Under the pieces are notes generated by a model. That model did no database searches. It was not told the origin of the DNA and was given only the letters and a program-made list of their open reading frames with translations. Source: Aurantiacibacter sediminis (GTDB taxonomy: Bacteria; Pseudomonadota; Alphaproteobacteria; Sphingomonadales; Sphingomonadaceae). Taken from it: a stretch of 64,000 nt of DNA. Below, piece after piece: positions 33,402 to 42,835 of this stretch. The stretch covers positions 310,001 through 374,000 of the forward strand of contig NZ_JAEANY010000002.1 in NCBI RefSeq assembly GCF_016019885.1, in the 5' to 3' direction. A program made the position numbers and the translations under genes. Each line of letters starts with the position of its first letter. Position 1 is the stretch's first letter.

Positions 33402-34166
33402 ATGTTCTCACTCGAAGGAATGAATGCCCTTGTCACCGGTGCCAGCGGAGGCATCGGTTCCTCGATCGCCCGCGCGCTCGCTTCGCAGGGCGCGCGGCTG
33501 GCGCTGTCGGGCTCGAATGGTGACAAGCTGAGGGCGTTCCGTGAGGAGCTGAATCACGAATTCGCCCATCACGATCATGACGGCCATGTCGAGGTGACCT
33601 GCAATCTGTCCGACAGCACGCAGGTGGAAGAGCTGGTGCCCGCTGCGGTCGATACGCTCGGCGGGATCGATATCCTCATCAACAACGCCGGTATTACGCG
33701 CGATAATCTCGCGATGCGGATGAAGGATGAGGAATGGGACGAGGTGATCCGCATCAATCTCGAGGCCGCTTTCCGCCTGATGCGCGCGAGTGTCCGCCCG
33801 ATGATGAAGGCGCGCTTCGGCCGCATTATCAACATCACCAGCGTTGTCGGCACCACCGGCAACCCGGGCCAGATGAATTACACGGCGGCCAAGGCAGGTC
33901 TTGTCGGCATGTCCAAAAGCCTCGCGCAGGAAGTGGCAAGTCGCGGCATTACCGTGAACTGTGTCGCACCCGGCTTTATCCGCACGGCGATGACCGATGC
34001 GCTGGATGACAAGCAGAAAGACGCGATCAACGCCCGCATCCCGATGGGCCGCATGGGCGAGGGCGACGATATCGGTGCCGCAGTCACCTATTTGTCGAGC
34101 AAGGAAGCAGGCTATGTCACCGGCCAGACCATTCACGTGAATGGCGGCATGGCGATGTTGTCTTAG
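33402..34166 (+). CDS. fabG: 3-oxoacyl-[acyl-carrier-protein] reductase
   Basis: A 254-residue short-chain reductase with 'TGASGGIGSSIARAL' for NADPH binding, 'NNAGITRDNLAMRM', the catalytic Ser in 'ITSVVG', and Tyr-Lys in YTAAK. It reduces 3-oxoacyl-ACP during fatty-acid elongation. 'NNAGITRDNL' and 'PGFIRTAMTD' are FabG-specific. The start at 33402 (MFSLEG) matches the family; another ATG lies five codons upstream and neither has a strong ribosome site. Confidence 0.93.
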   Translation: MFSLEGMNALVTGASGGIGSSIARALASQGARLALSGSNGDKLRAFREELNHEFAHHDHDGHVEVTCNLSDSTQVEELVPAAVDTLGGIDILINNAGITRDNLAMRMKDEEWDEVIRINLEAAFRLMRASVRPMMKARFGRIINITSVVGTTGNPGQMNYTAAKAGLVGMSKSLAQEVASRGITVNCVAPGFIRTAMTDALDDKQKDAINARIPMGRMGEGDDIGAAVTYLSSKEAGYVTGQTIHVNGGMAMLS

Positions 34167-34573
34167 TTTTTCGAAGCCGCACCCGCGGCTTCGTCCTCGG
34201 TGCTATTCGCTCCGGCGGGACTTCGTTCCGCCTGCGCGGCACCTGTGGGCTTCGCGGTTGCTCGCTGTCGCTAACCTTCGGCCAGCGAGCTCTGCGCTCC
34301 CTACAATCGGTGTCGCGGAGCACGGGCGCGAAGCGGAGCGAAGCGCGTCTGGCGAGGACGAGCGCGCGGATGCGCGATCGCAAGACAAGCTACCCCGGAT
34401 GTGGCTGCTTGAGACAAATTTTTCACTTTTCCCCAAGGAATCCCCGTCTGGCGCGGCCTTGGCTTGCCCGTATCACCGCCTCCGCTAAGGATGGTTCACG
34501 CAATTTACCGGCGTTGGTGGGCGATTCCGGCCTGTCCGGCACACCGCAGCGCCCGAGAAGGGAATGATTGTCC
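34167..34573. other. Intergenic region with multiple hairpins before dnaN
   Basis: About 400 bases with no gene but several inverted repeats: CGAAGCCGC / GCGGCTTCG at 34172-34193, GGCGGGA / TTCCGCC at 34214-34232, and GCTCGCTG / CAGCGAGC at 34260-34290. The GCTTCGTCCTCG near 34189 also partly pairs with GCGAGGACGAGC near 34349, giving an overall inverted architecture. The first hairpin may end fabG transcription, though it lacks a T run. Confidence 0.55.
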
Positions 34574-35701
34574 ATGAAGGTCACCATCGAACGCGCAGAG
34601 CTGCTTCGCAGCCTCTCCCACGTCCAGAGCGTGGTGGAACGCCGCAACACGATCCCCATCCTCTCTAACGTGCTGATCGAAGCTGAGGCTGGCGGGCATG
34701 TGCGGATCATGGCGACCGACCTCGATTTGCAGGTTGTCGATAATCTGCAGGCCAATGCGGTGGACAGCGAAGGCTCCATCACCGTGTCGGCGCACCTGCT
34801 GTTCGACATTGCCCGCAAGCTTCCCGATGGCAGCGAAGTCAGTCTAGAAACGGGCGACAATCGTATGACGATCAAGGCCGGGCGCAGCCGCTTCTCGCTG
34901 CCGACCCTGCCGCGCGACGATTTCCCGGTGATTGTCGAAGGCGATCTGCCGACAAGCTTCTCACTGCCAGCAGCAACGCTGGCCGAAATGATCGACCGCA
35001 CGCGTTTTGCCATTTCGACTGAGGAAACGCGCTACTATCTCAACGGCATTTTCTTCCACGTAGCGGATGAAGATGGCGGCGTGCTGAAGGCTGCGGCCAC
35101 CGATGGTCACCGTCTTGCCCGCTTTACTCTCGCTCGCCCGGAGGGCGCCGAGGGCATGCCCGACGTGATCGTACCACGCAAAGCCATTGCCGAGCTGCGC
35201 AAGCTGCTTGAAGAGGCCAATGAAGGCAACGTTCAGGTCGACCTCAGCCCGAGCAAGATCCGTTTCGCGCTTGGGGGAGAGGGCGGTGTCGTCCTCACCA
35301 GCAAGCTGATCGACGGGACTTTCCCCGACTACAGCCGCGTTATTCCCACAGGTAATGATAAGCTGCTGAAAGTCGACCCGAAGAGCCTGTTCGCCGGCGT
35401 GGACCGTGTGGCGACAATCGCCACCGAGAAAACCCGCGCGGTGAAAATGGGCCTCGATACGGACAAAGTCACGCTGACGGTGACCTCGCCCGACAATGGC
35501 AACGCTGTTGAGGAAGTGTCCTCGCAATATGGCTCGGACGCTCTCGAAATTGGCTTCAACGCCGGTTACCTGAAAGACATTCTCGCGCAGCTGAGCAATG
35601 ACACCGTGGAGCTGCACTTCGCCGATGCCGGTGCACCGACGCTGATACGCGAAGATGAGAAAAGCCCAGCGCTTTACGTGCTGATGCCGATGCGGGTCTG
35701 A
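34574..35701 (+). CDS. dnaN: DNA polymerase III beta subunit (sliding clamp)
   Basis: The 375-residue protein begins 'MKVTIERAELLRSLSHVQ' and has 'VVERRNTIPILSNVLIEA', 'GRSRFSLPTLPRDDFP', 'FAISTEETRYYLNGIFF', 'ATDGHRLA' and the C-terminal 'YVLMPMRV', all clamp hallmarks. It rings DNA and tethers polymerase III and repair factors. dnaA and recF are not adjacent, as is common in alphaproteobacteria. The ATG at 34574 is preferred over TTG at 34568. Confidence 0.97.
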   Translation: MKVTIERAELLRSLSHVQSVVERRNTIPILSNVLIEAEAGGHVRIMATDLDLQVVDNLQANAVDSEGSITVSAHLLFDIARKLPDGSEVSLETGDNRMTIKAGRSRFSLPTLPRDDFPVIVEGDLPTSFSLPAATLAEMIDRTRFAISTEETRYYLNGIFFHVADEDGGVLKAAATDGHRLARFTLARPEGAEGMPDVIVPRKAIAELRKLLEEANEGNVQVDLSPSKIRFALGGEGGVVLTSKLIDGTFPDYSRVIPTGNDKLLKVDPKSLFAGVDRVATIATEKTRAVKMGLDTDKVTLTVTSPDNGNAVEEVSSQYGSDALEIGFNAGYLKDILAQLSNDTVELHFADAGAPTLIREDEKSPALYVLMPMRV

Positions 35702-35725
35702 CCCTGGCTTTCCAGAGACGCTGTT

Positions 35726-36154
35726 ATGCCGCTTTGGACTTTCTTTCTGCTGCCCCTAGGCTTCGTCGCCATCTGGCTCGCGACAGGCTTTTTTCTCGCT
35801 CATTTTTCCGGCTGGAACAGCCTCGCGGAGACATATCCTGATCGCCCGATCGCTGCACACAAACGACTGGATTGGGTAAGCGCCGTCATCAGGCGCCAAG
35901 GACGGCGCGGCCTGCGCTTTCAGAAGAGCCTCGCGATGGAGGCCGGCCCCGACGGGATGCGGATCAAGCCGCCGCGCTTCCTCATGCCCTTTGCAAGTGC
36001 TGTCACGGTGCCAGGTGCCGAGATTGAGGCTGCCGAGAGCGGAAAACTTATTTATCCGATGGTCTTGAATATCGGGCGCGATCAGGACTGGCAGATCGGC
36101 CTGCGTCGCGGCAGTTGCGATGCTATCATGTCTGCTTTGAAGTCAGCGGCTTAA
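35726..36154 (+). CDS. Hypothetical single-pass membrane protein
   Basis: A 142-residue protein with one N-terminal hydrophobic helix (about 3-26) and a soluble part of about 110 residues that contains a basic stretch 'RRQGRRGLRFQK' and a C-terminal region with alternating beta-like segments. Not recognised. It starts 25 bases after dnaN and may be cotranscribed with it. Confidence 0.6.
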   Translation: MPLWTFFLLPLGFVAIWLATGFFLAHFSGWNSLAETYPDRPIAAHKRLDWVSAVIRRQGRRGLRFQKSLAMEAGPDGMRIKPPRFLMPFASAVTVPGAEIEAAESGKLIYPMVLNIGRDQDWQIGLRRGSCDAIMSALKSAA

Positions 36155-36169
36155 CGCTCAGCTCGCCAA

Positions 36170-37486
36170 TCAGTTGGCCGCGCGGATCATCGCCTCGATA
36201 TCGACGAATTTCTCTCGCGGTGCGTCTGCCTGTGCGGCGGCAAGTTCAGCCTCTTCGATCTTCTTCCAATCCTGAAATGTGACGGGATCGAGATCCCTTT
36301 TGGCAGCCAGCGCATCGAAACCCTTGCGCCCAGTCTTTTGTCCTCGTCCGAGCACGCCGGTCTCGATATCTGAGACGATGTGGTCGGCAATGCCAAAACC
36401 GTCAGGCTTGTTGGTGCCGATAGTCCCTGACGGGCCGCGCCGGGCCCAACCGACGCAATAGAGGCCGGGCAGGATGCGGCCATCATCGTTGTGAAAGCGG
36501 CCAGCGCGCTCATCGAAAGGGACGCCGGGAATCGGAACGCTGCGATAGCCGATACAGCTGATGACCATACTCGCTGAGATGGTGCGGGTCTTGCCGGTGC
36601 CGACCGCGCGACCCTTTTCCAGCCTGGTTTCCTCGATTGCGAATTTGGAAACCGTGCCGTCTCCGCTCAGCGCTTTGGGCTGCGAGAAGAATGCAAATTC
36701 GATCGCAATCGGTTGCTCGGCGCGAATATGCTCAGGAATTGCGGCATATTCGCGTATCAGGTTGACGGACTTTCGCAGTCCCGGCTCCAGCATGGCGTCC
36801 TCACCGATATCCGGCAGGTCATCGGGATCCACATGCGGGGCGGCGCGATGAAGCTCGCCAAGTTCGCCAAGCTCCTTCGGTGTCATCATGATCTGATGGG
36901 GTCCGCGCCTGCCAAGGATCACGATGCGCTCGATCTTGCTCTGGCGCAGCGCTTGGCGAGCATGGGCGACCAGATCGCTGCCTGAAAGCTCCTCCGTCGT
37001 TTTCGCCAGCATGCGCGCTACATCGAGCGCGACATTGCCCATTCCGATGACGACAGCGGTATCACCGGAAAGATCGGGATCGAGATCGGCGAATTGTGGG
37101 TGGCCGTTATACCAACCGACAAATGCCGCGCTGCCGAAGACATTGCCCAAATCCTCGCCCGGCAAGCCCAATTGGCGATCTTGCGGAGCGCCTGTAGCAA
37201 GCACGACGGCATCGTAAAGCTCTCGCAATTCATCGACAGAAATGTCGCGCCCGACCGCGATATTGCCGACGAAGCGCACATTGTCCGTCAGGGCCGTCTT
37301 CTCATATCTCAGCGAGACCGCCTTGATGGACTGGTGATCGGGTGCAACGCCGGTACGGATAAGCCCGTAGGGGACGGGAAGCATGTCAAACACATCGACA
37401 CGCACGTTTTCGCCCAGCTTCTTCTGCAAAGCCTCGGCGGTGTAGTAGCCCGCAGGGCCAGAACCGATAATCGCGATATGCCGCAT
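36170..37486 (-). CDS. FAD-dependent NADPH-ferredoxin reductase (FprA / adrenodoxin-reductase type)
   Basis: The 438-residue flavoprotein has the FAD-binding 'HIAIIGSGPAGYYTAEAL', the NADPH-binding 'VVIGMGNVALDVARMLAK', 'YGLIRTGVAPDHQSIK', 'RRGPHQIMMTPKEL' and 'CVGWARRGPSGTIGTNKPD'. These are diagnostic for the adrenodoxin reductase / FprA family, which passes electrons from NADPH to ferredoxins, for instance for P450s or biosynthetic monooxygenases. It stands alone, convergent with the gene at 35726. Confidence 0.92.
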   Translation of the reverse strand: MRHIAIIGSGPAGYYTAEALQKKLGENVRVDVFDMLPVPYGLIRTGVAPDHQSIKAVSLRYEKTALTDNVRFVGNIAVGRDISVDELRELYDAVVLATGAPQDRQLGLPGEDLGNVFGSAAFVGWYNGHPQFADLDPDLSGDTAVVIGMGNVALDVARMLAKTTEELSGSDLVAHARQALRQSKIERIVILGRRGPHQIMMTPKELGELGELHRAAPHVDPDDLPDIGEDAMLEPGLRKSVNLIREYAAIPEHIRAEQPIAIEFAFFSQPKALSGDGTVSKFAIEETRLEKGRAVGTGKTRTISASMVISCIGYRSVPIPGVPFDERAGRFHNDDGRILPGLYCVGWARRGPSGTIGTNKPDGFGIADHIVSDIETGVLGRGQKTGRKGFDALAAKRDLDPVTFQDWKKIEEAELAAAQADAPREKFVDIEAMIRAAN

Positions 37487-37725
37487 GGCCTCTCCCGATG
37501 GATGCTCAGCATCAATCTCGGTTCGACTATTAATCCAATGTCAGCGCACGGCAATCCGGCAAAAGCAGCTTTGCCCCACCGATTTCGCGCCAATTTGGCT
37601 CTCCGCCGATTAACCGTTTTTCAAAGAGGAAATGCCATGTCGGCCAAATGCGACGCGCGACCGGTCCTGCCGATACGAAAAATGCGCCCGATTCCGCTCC
37701 TGTGAGCCAGCGGAACGGGAGGCCT

Positions 37726-40374
37726 ATGCGCGCCGACGCTAGGCGTAAGGCAGCTTCAACACCAGCGAAGGATCGCCGAAAGGGGCCGCGCCGGGTCCAG
37801 CAGGTAGACCGGGCGGCGCAGGCTCCATCGGTCGATAATAATGCGAAAAATCCATTCCCGCGCCGATGGAATTACCTCATCCTCGCGGTACTGGCCGCAG
37901 TGGCAATTTCAGGCCTTTTCGCAGAGCGATTGCCTTCGTTGCTGACCGTCGCCTTACTTGTATTCGGCTTCTTGAGTCTGCTGCAAATCGGGCAAGTCTA
38001 TGATCGTGTATTGCATCGGGGAGCGTGGGGAAAAGCGATTGGCCTGATCGCCGCAGTCGTGCTGCCGCTCTTCACAATTGCGGCGGCACTGGGGCGCTGG
38101 GCAGCGGATGGCGGACTCCCCTGGGAAGCGATGCTGGCCAGCCTGCTGACGCTCACCGGCGTTGCAAGCGCGTACCTGCGGCGGCAGCCCTTCGCCATTT
38201 TTGCGGCGCAATTCGCCATCTGGGTCGCGATCGTCGTCACGCACTTTTCAGTCGTCGGGATGGTCGCGCTGGCGGTGGCTTCGATTGTGGCCGTGCTCGT
38301 CAGCCGCGAACAATTTATCGAGCAGATCAAGGAACGCGATCGCCGTGATGCACAGGATCGGGTCCAGACGCGTGCTCGAGACATTTTGGCTGATTATGAA
38401 GAAACGGGCCAGGGCTGGTTCTGGGAAACCGACAGACGCTCTTTGTTGACCTATGTCTCACCTCCGGTTGCAAAGGCTCTCAAACGCAATCCTGACCGTT
38501 TGATCGGCCAGCCACTGACTTGCCTCTTCAATCTCCAGGACAATGGGAGTGAAGGTGAGCGCACACTGATGTTTCACCTTTCCGCGCGGTCTGGCTTCAC
38601 CGAGCTGCCGGTTCGCGCCGCTATCACGAAGGAAGAGCGCTGGTGGTCGGTATCCGGTCGTCCGATTTACAGCCAGAATGATGAATTCGTTGGTTTCCGT
38701 GGGTCGGGCACCGATCTGACCGAGCGGAAGCGGAGCCGCGAGCAGGCCAACAGACTGGCAAGCTATGATGCTTTGACGGGACTCGCCAACCGCCTGCAAA
38801 TGTCACAGGGGCTGGAAAAAATCCTTACGGCGCGGACAGAAGATGCTCGCCAATGCGCCATCATGCTGCTCGATCTCGACCGTTTCAAGCAGGTGAATGA
38901 TACGATGGGCCACCCGGCAGGCGATGCCTTGCTGAAACTGGTGTCCCAGCGGCTTGAAAGAGCGGTCGGCCAACTGGGCCAGGTGGGCCGATTGGGCGGC
39001 GATGAATTCAAAGTCATCGTGCCGAGCCAGAGCAGCGACGATGTCCTCCAGGCTCTTGCCCGCGACATCATTCACTCGCTCTCGCAGCCATATTCGATCG
39101 ACGGGCAACGCGTGGTTATCGGCGCATCGGTGGGCATCGCAGTCGCTCCGCAACACGGCCGGAGCTCCGAAGAGCTTATCCGCAATGCCGACCTCGCGCT
39201 TTACGCCGCAAAGGACGGGGGAAGAGGCCGCTTCCACGTCTATTCCGAAGACTTGCATGCCGAGGCGGAAGCGAAAGCGAAGCTGGAAGAGGACCTGCGC
39301 GACGCGGTCGCCAAGGAAGAGCTTGAATTACATTACCAGCCAATAGTCGCCCTCGCGACGAGCAAGATTTCCGGTTTCGAAGCGCTGCTGCGTTGGCAGC
39401 ATCCCGAGAAAGGCTGGATCTCGCCAGAGCGCTTTGTCGCCGTTGCCGAGGATAGCGGCCTCATCCAACAGATTGGCGAATGGGCATTGCGCCGCGCCTG
39501 TCAGGACTTGGCGCAATGGCCCCACCAGGTTTGCGTGGCGGTGAATGTTTCTCCGCTGCAGTTTGCCAATACCGCTCTGCCACGCATTGTCGCCAGCGCT
39601 ATTTCCGATGCCGGCGTAAGCGCAGGCCGCCTGGAGCTTGAAATCACAGAAAGCGTGTTTTTGGGTGATGACAAGGGCACCGACGCGATGTTCGCCGAGC
39701 TTAAGCGGATCGGTGTACGTCTGGCGCTGGACGATTTCGGAACAGGCTATTCGTCGCTCGGCTACCTGCGGACCGCACCCTTCGATAAGATCAAGATCGA
39801 CCAGAGCTTTGTGCGCGGCATGACTGAGGAGGGGAGCCGCAATGGCGCGATCATTTCCTCGATCACGAGCCTCGCCAACGCATTGGGAATGCATACGACG
39901 GCAGAGGGCGTTGAGAACCACGATGAGCTCGATCTCATCCGTGCGCACGGCTGTAGCCATGTCCAGGGCTATATCTATGATCGCCCTTTGACTTTCGAAG
40001 CTGCGAGCGCCCGCGTTGCCGGAAACCTGTTTGCCGAGCCAAAAGGGCCGAAATCCGCCCGTGCGACGCGCCACAAAATGCTTCGCAAAGTCTTGTTGGA
40101 TCACAGCGGGCACAGGTATAACGGCACAGTTCGCAATCTCTCGGTCACGGGAGCGATGATCGAAGGCCTGTGGAATGTGCCGAATGGCACGACTTTCCAG
40201 CTGCAATTGGCGACGGACTTCACGATTAGCTGCACCGTACGTTGGTCGATGGATGACCGAATGGGCGTCCAGTTCTCCAGTCCGCTGCAGAAGGATCGGG
40301 ACGGACAAATGGCCGCGCTTAAGGGCGCGCCTCCCGATCACCTCAACATCGACGAGCTTCGCAAGGCGAGTTGA
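37726..40374 (+). CDS. Membrane c-di-GMP protein: TM-PAS-GGDEF-EAL-PilZ
   Basis: An 882-residue protein. After a basic N terminus come about six membrane helices (roughly 47-215), a PAS-like sensor (about 235-350), a GGDEF domain (about 360-515; intact RLGGDEF), an EAL domain (about 530-770; intact EALLRW, EITES, DDFGTGYSS and KIDQSF), and a C-terminal PilZ domain with NLSVTGA. It may both make and break c-di-GMP; the RxxD inhibitory site before GGDEF is absent. In its PilZ the first Arg of the usual RxxxR is His (HKMLR), which may weaken binding. The ATG at 37726 is chosen for the GGGAGG upstream. Confidence 0.9.
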   Translation: MRADARRKAASTPAKDRRKGPRRVQQVDRAAQAPSVDNNAKNPFPRRWNYLILAVLAAVAISGLFAERLPSLLTVALLVFGFLSLLQIGQVYDRVLHRGAWGKAIGLIAAVVLPLFTIAAALGRWAADGGLPWEAMLASLLTLTGVASAYLRRQPFAIFAAQFAIWVAIVVTHFSVVGMVALAVASIVAVLVSREQFIEQIKERDRRDAQDRVQTRARDILADYEETGQGWFWETDRRSLLTYVSPPVAKALKRNPDRLIGQPLTCLFNLQDNGSEGERTLMFHLSARSGFTELPVRAAITKEERWWSVSGRPIYSQNDEFVGFRGSGTDLTERKRSREQANRLASYDALTGLANRLQMSQGLEKILTARTEDARQCAIMLLDLDRFKQVNDTMGHPAGDALLKLVSQRLERAVGQLGQVGRLGGDEFKVIVPSQSSDDVLQALARDIIHSLSQPYSIDGQRVVIGASVGIAVAPQHGRSSEELIRNADLALYAAKDGGRGRFHVYSEDLHAEAEAKAKLEEDLRDAVAKEELELHYQPIVALATSKISGFEALLRWQHPEKGWISPERFVAVAEDSGLIQQIGEWALRRACQDLAQWPHQVCVAVNVSPLQFANTALPRIVASAISDAGVSAGRLELEITESVFLGDDKGTDAMFAELKRIGVRLALDDFGTGYSSLGYLRTAPFDKIKIDQSFVRGMTEEGSRNGAIISSITSLANALGMHTTAEGVENHDELDLIRAHGCSHVQGYIYDRPLTFEAASARVAGNLFAEPKGPKSARATRHKMLRKVLLDHSGHRYNGTVRNLSVTGAMIEGLWNVPNGTTFQLQLATDFTISCTVRWSMDDRMGVQFSSPLQKDRDGQMAALKGAPPDHLNIDELRKAS

Positions 40375-40479
40375 CGTAAGAACGCCTTGTTAACTTAGGT
40401 CTTTGGTAATCCGTTTAAGCTACAAAGCCTCATTCGCCGATCATTCGTGCTTGGCAGGGTTTGGAAGGAAGGCATTTCC

Positions 40480-42717
40480 ATGGGCGTGCGCGGCATGTTT
40501 AGGAATCTTGGCGGCAATGGTGCCGAGCAGGTTCGCGTGCCCGATGCAGAAGCTGCCGCGCGGGACATCAGCCCGATCGCCACCAAGGATCGACTGGCCA
40601 TACTCGATGCCATCGAAGGTGAAGGTCTCGCATGGTTCTGGGCGAGTGATTCGGATGGCCATCTGACGTATCTTTCGCACGGCGCACTGAAAGCGTTCAA
40701 ACAGCGCCAGCATGTCATCGGCGAAAAACTGAACGCGCTGCTGGAAACCACGAAAGACGGCACTGGCGAAGGTCACGATCGGCCGTTATCCTTCTTGCTC
40801 AGCAAACGTTCCAAGATCGTCGATCAGCCAGTCCGTGTGCTTGTCGGAACTGATGCTGATGATAATGCGGATGAGGTGTGGTGGTCCATCACGGCCAATC
40901 CGCAATTCGATGCGAATGAGAAGTTTACCGGTTATCGCGGTAGCGTGAAGGACATTACGGACGAGCATCGCGAGCGCCAGAACTCCTCGCGCATGGCGGA
41001 GTATGACTCGCTCACCGGACTGGCCAATCGCCACCGGATGACGCGGCGCCTCACGGCAATTCTCAATGCGTACAGGGTCGAAAAGCGTAGCTGCGCGCTC
41101 ATGATGCTGGACCTCGACCGTTTCAAGCAGGTGAACGATACGCTCGGCCATCCGGCTGGCGACGAATTGCTCCGCCAAGTCTCGCAGCGCCTCGAACGCA
41201 TTGTGCCCTCAGGCTCCGAAATTGGCCGCCTGGGTGGCGATGAATTTCAGGTCATCATGCCCGATCTCGATGATCGCGGGGCCCTTGGCGAACTTGCCAA
41301 TCGCATCATTTCGATGATTTCGCAGCCTTATTCCATCGAAGGTAGCCGCGCGATTATCGGGACATCCATCGGCATCGCAATCGCGCCGTATGATGGCATC
41401 GAGCCAAACGAATTGATCAAAGCGACCGACCTTGCGCTTTATGCTGCCAAAGGTGGTGGGCGCGGACAGTTTCGATTCTATTCCAATGATTTGAAGGAAA
41501 GTGCTGAGGATCGACGCGAAATCGAAGAAGACCTTCGCGACGCATTGCAGCGCAGCGAGCTGGAAATGCATTACCAGCCCGCCGTGGACAGCAAGACGCA
41601 CCAGGTCAAAAGTTTCGAAGCGCTGATGCGCTGGGATCATCCGACGCATGGCTCGATCAGTCCCGGAACATTCATCCCGATTGCCGAGGACAGCAACCTT
41701 ATCGATGCGCTTGGCGAGTGGGCTCTTCGCCAAGCATGCGAAGATGCGGCCAAATGGCCCGGGGAAATCACCGTTTCGGTCAATGTCTCCGCCCAGCAAT
41801 TCGTCAGCGACAATCTGCCGACTGTGGTCGAAAATGCCCTGTCCAATTCGGGTCTTCCGGCGCGCCAGCTCGAGCTGGAAATCACCGAAAGCGTGTTCAT
41901 GGGTGACGTGACCGCGACCGATGCAATGTTCCGCAAGCTGAGCAAGCTTGGCGTTAAGTTGGCGCTCGATGATTTCGGCACCGGCTATTCCTCGCTCGCC
42001 TATCTGCGCCGGGCGCCGTTCGACAAGATCAAGATCGATCAGAGCTTCGTGCGCGGTTGCACGCAGGAGGGGAATTCCAGCGCAGCCATAATCACCGCGA
42101 TCATCAGCCTTGCGCGCGCCATGAAGATGTCCACAACCGCCGAGGGTGTCGAGGCGATGGATGAGCTTGAAAAAATCGCCGCTCTCGAAGCTGATATGGT
42201 CCAGGGGTTCATCTTTTCGCGTGCGGTGCCGCAGGCCGACGTGCTGGAAAAATTGAGCACTGGTGAGATGCATTACGAGCCTGTCGGCCCGGCCAAGCAC
42301 CGCGCCGATCGCCGGACGCTATTCCGCCGCGTCAGCGTGATCCATGAAAATCACCATTACACGGTGATGCTGCGCGATCTTTCCAGTTCCGGCGCGCGGA
42401 TAGAGGGGCTGGTGGATGTTCCGGTGGGAACGCAGCTAGTGCTCGACCTGGGCGAGGGGCAGCTGGTCGTTTGCACCGTCGTTCGCTCGCAGGATGCGAC
42501 GCAGGGCCTGTCTTTTGAGGAGCCGCTCGTCAGTGACGGGGCAGGGGGCCTGTGCACCAGGCACCGCGTATCGCCTTACATGCTGGCTGCTGCGGGCATG
42601 CCACTGCAAGCACTGCCGGCGGGTAATTATTCGCTGCCGAAAGATCATGGCGGACCGGCGACGACCCCACGGTTCATGCAGGTCGATGTGAGCGCCAGGT
42701 CCGCTCGCGCTGGTTGA
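40480..42717 (+). CDS. Soluble c-di-GMP protein: PAS-GGDEF-EAL-PilZ
   Basis: A 745-residue paralogue of the preceding protein without membrane helices: PAS-like (about 35-165), GGDEF (about 170-330, intact RLGGDEF), EAL (about 345-590, intact EALMRW, EITES, DDFGTGYSS) and PilZ (about 610-690) with a full RTLFR and DLSSSGA. It too lacks the RxxD inhibitory site. The C terminus has about 55 further residues of no recognised type. It follows 105 bases after its paralogue, so a tandem duplication with loss or gain of the membrane part is likely. ATG chosen for AAGGAAGG upstream. Confidence 0.9.
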   Translation: MGVRGMFRNLGGNGAEQVRVPDAEAAARDISPIATKDRLAILDAIEGEGLAWFWASDSDGHLTYLSHGALKAFKQRQHVIGEKLNALLETTKDGTGEGHDRPLSFLLSKRSKIVDQPVRVLVGTDADDNADEVWWSITANPQFDANEKFTGYRGSVKDITDEHRERQNSSRMAEYDSLTGLANRHRMTRRLTAILNAYRVEKRSCALMMLDLDRFKQVNDTLGHPAGDELLRQVSQRLERIVPSGSEIGRLGGDEFQVIMPDLDDRGALGELANRIISMISQPYSIEGSRAIIGTSIGIAIAPYDGIEPNELIKATDLALYAAKGGGRGQFRFYSNDLKESAEDRREIEEDLRDALQRSELEMHYQPAVDSKTHQVKSFEALMRWDHPTHGSISPGTFIPIAEDSNLIDALGEWALRQACEDAAKWPGEITVSVNVSAQQFVSDNLPTVVENALSNSGLPARQLELEITESVFMGDVTATDAMFRKLSKLGVKLALDDFGTGYSSLAYLRRAPFDKIKIDQSFVRGCTQEGNSSAAIITAIISLARAMKMSTTAEGVEAMDELEKIAALEADMVQGFIFSRAVPQADVLEKLSTGEMHYEPVGPAKHRADRRTLFRRVSVIHENHHYTVMLRDLSSSGARIEGLVDVPVGTQLVLDLGEGQLVVCTVVRSQDATQGLSFEEPLVSDGAGGLCTRHRVSPYMLAAAGMPLQALPAGNYSLPKDHGGPATTPRFMQVDVSARSARAG

Positions 42718-42835
42718 CCATCGGGTGCAAAAGTCGCCGTCTTCTCGGCTCTCTTTCAAGTGCCTCAGAAATCGCACGGTATGGCCTACAAGACATGCTG
42801 ACATTTGCTGCGGCCACAGCTAATGGCACTCGCAA

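Noticed and set aside
34574-35701. dnaN as a sign of the replication origin
   Set aside because: No dnaA, recF or gyrB is adjacent and no cluster of DnaA boxes was seen; in alphaproteobacteria dnaN is often away from the origin.
37637-37705. A 22-codon frame with a good ribosome site (AGAGGA) before the first GGDEF gene, a possible leader peptide
   Set aside because: No attenuator-like hairpin or regulatory codon run is visible, so chance is more likely.
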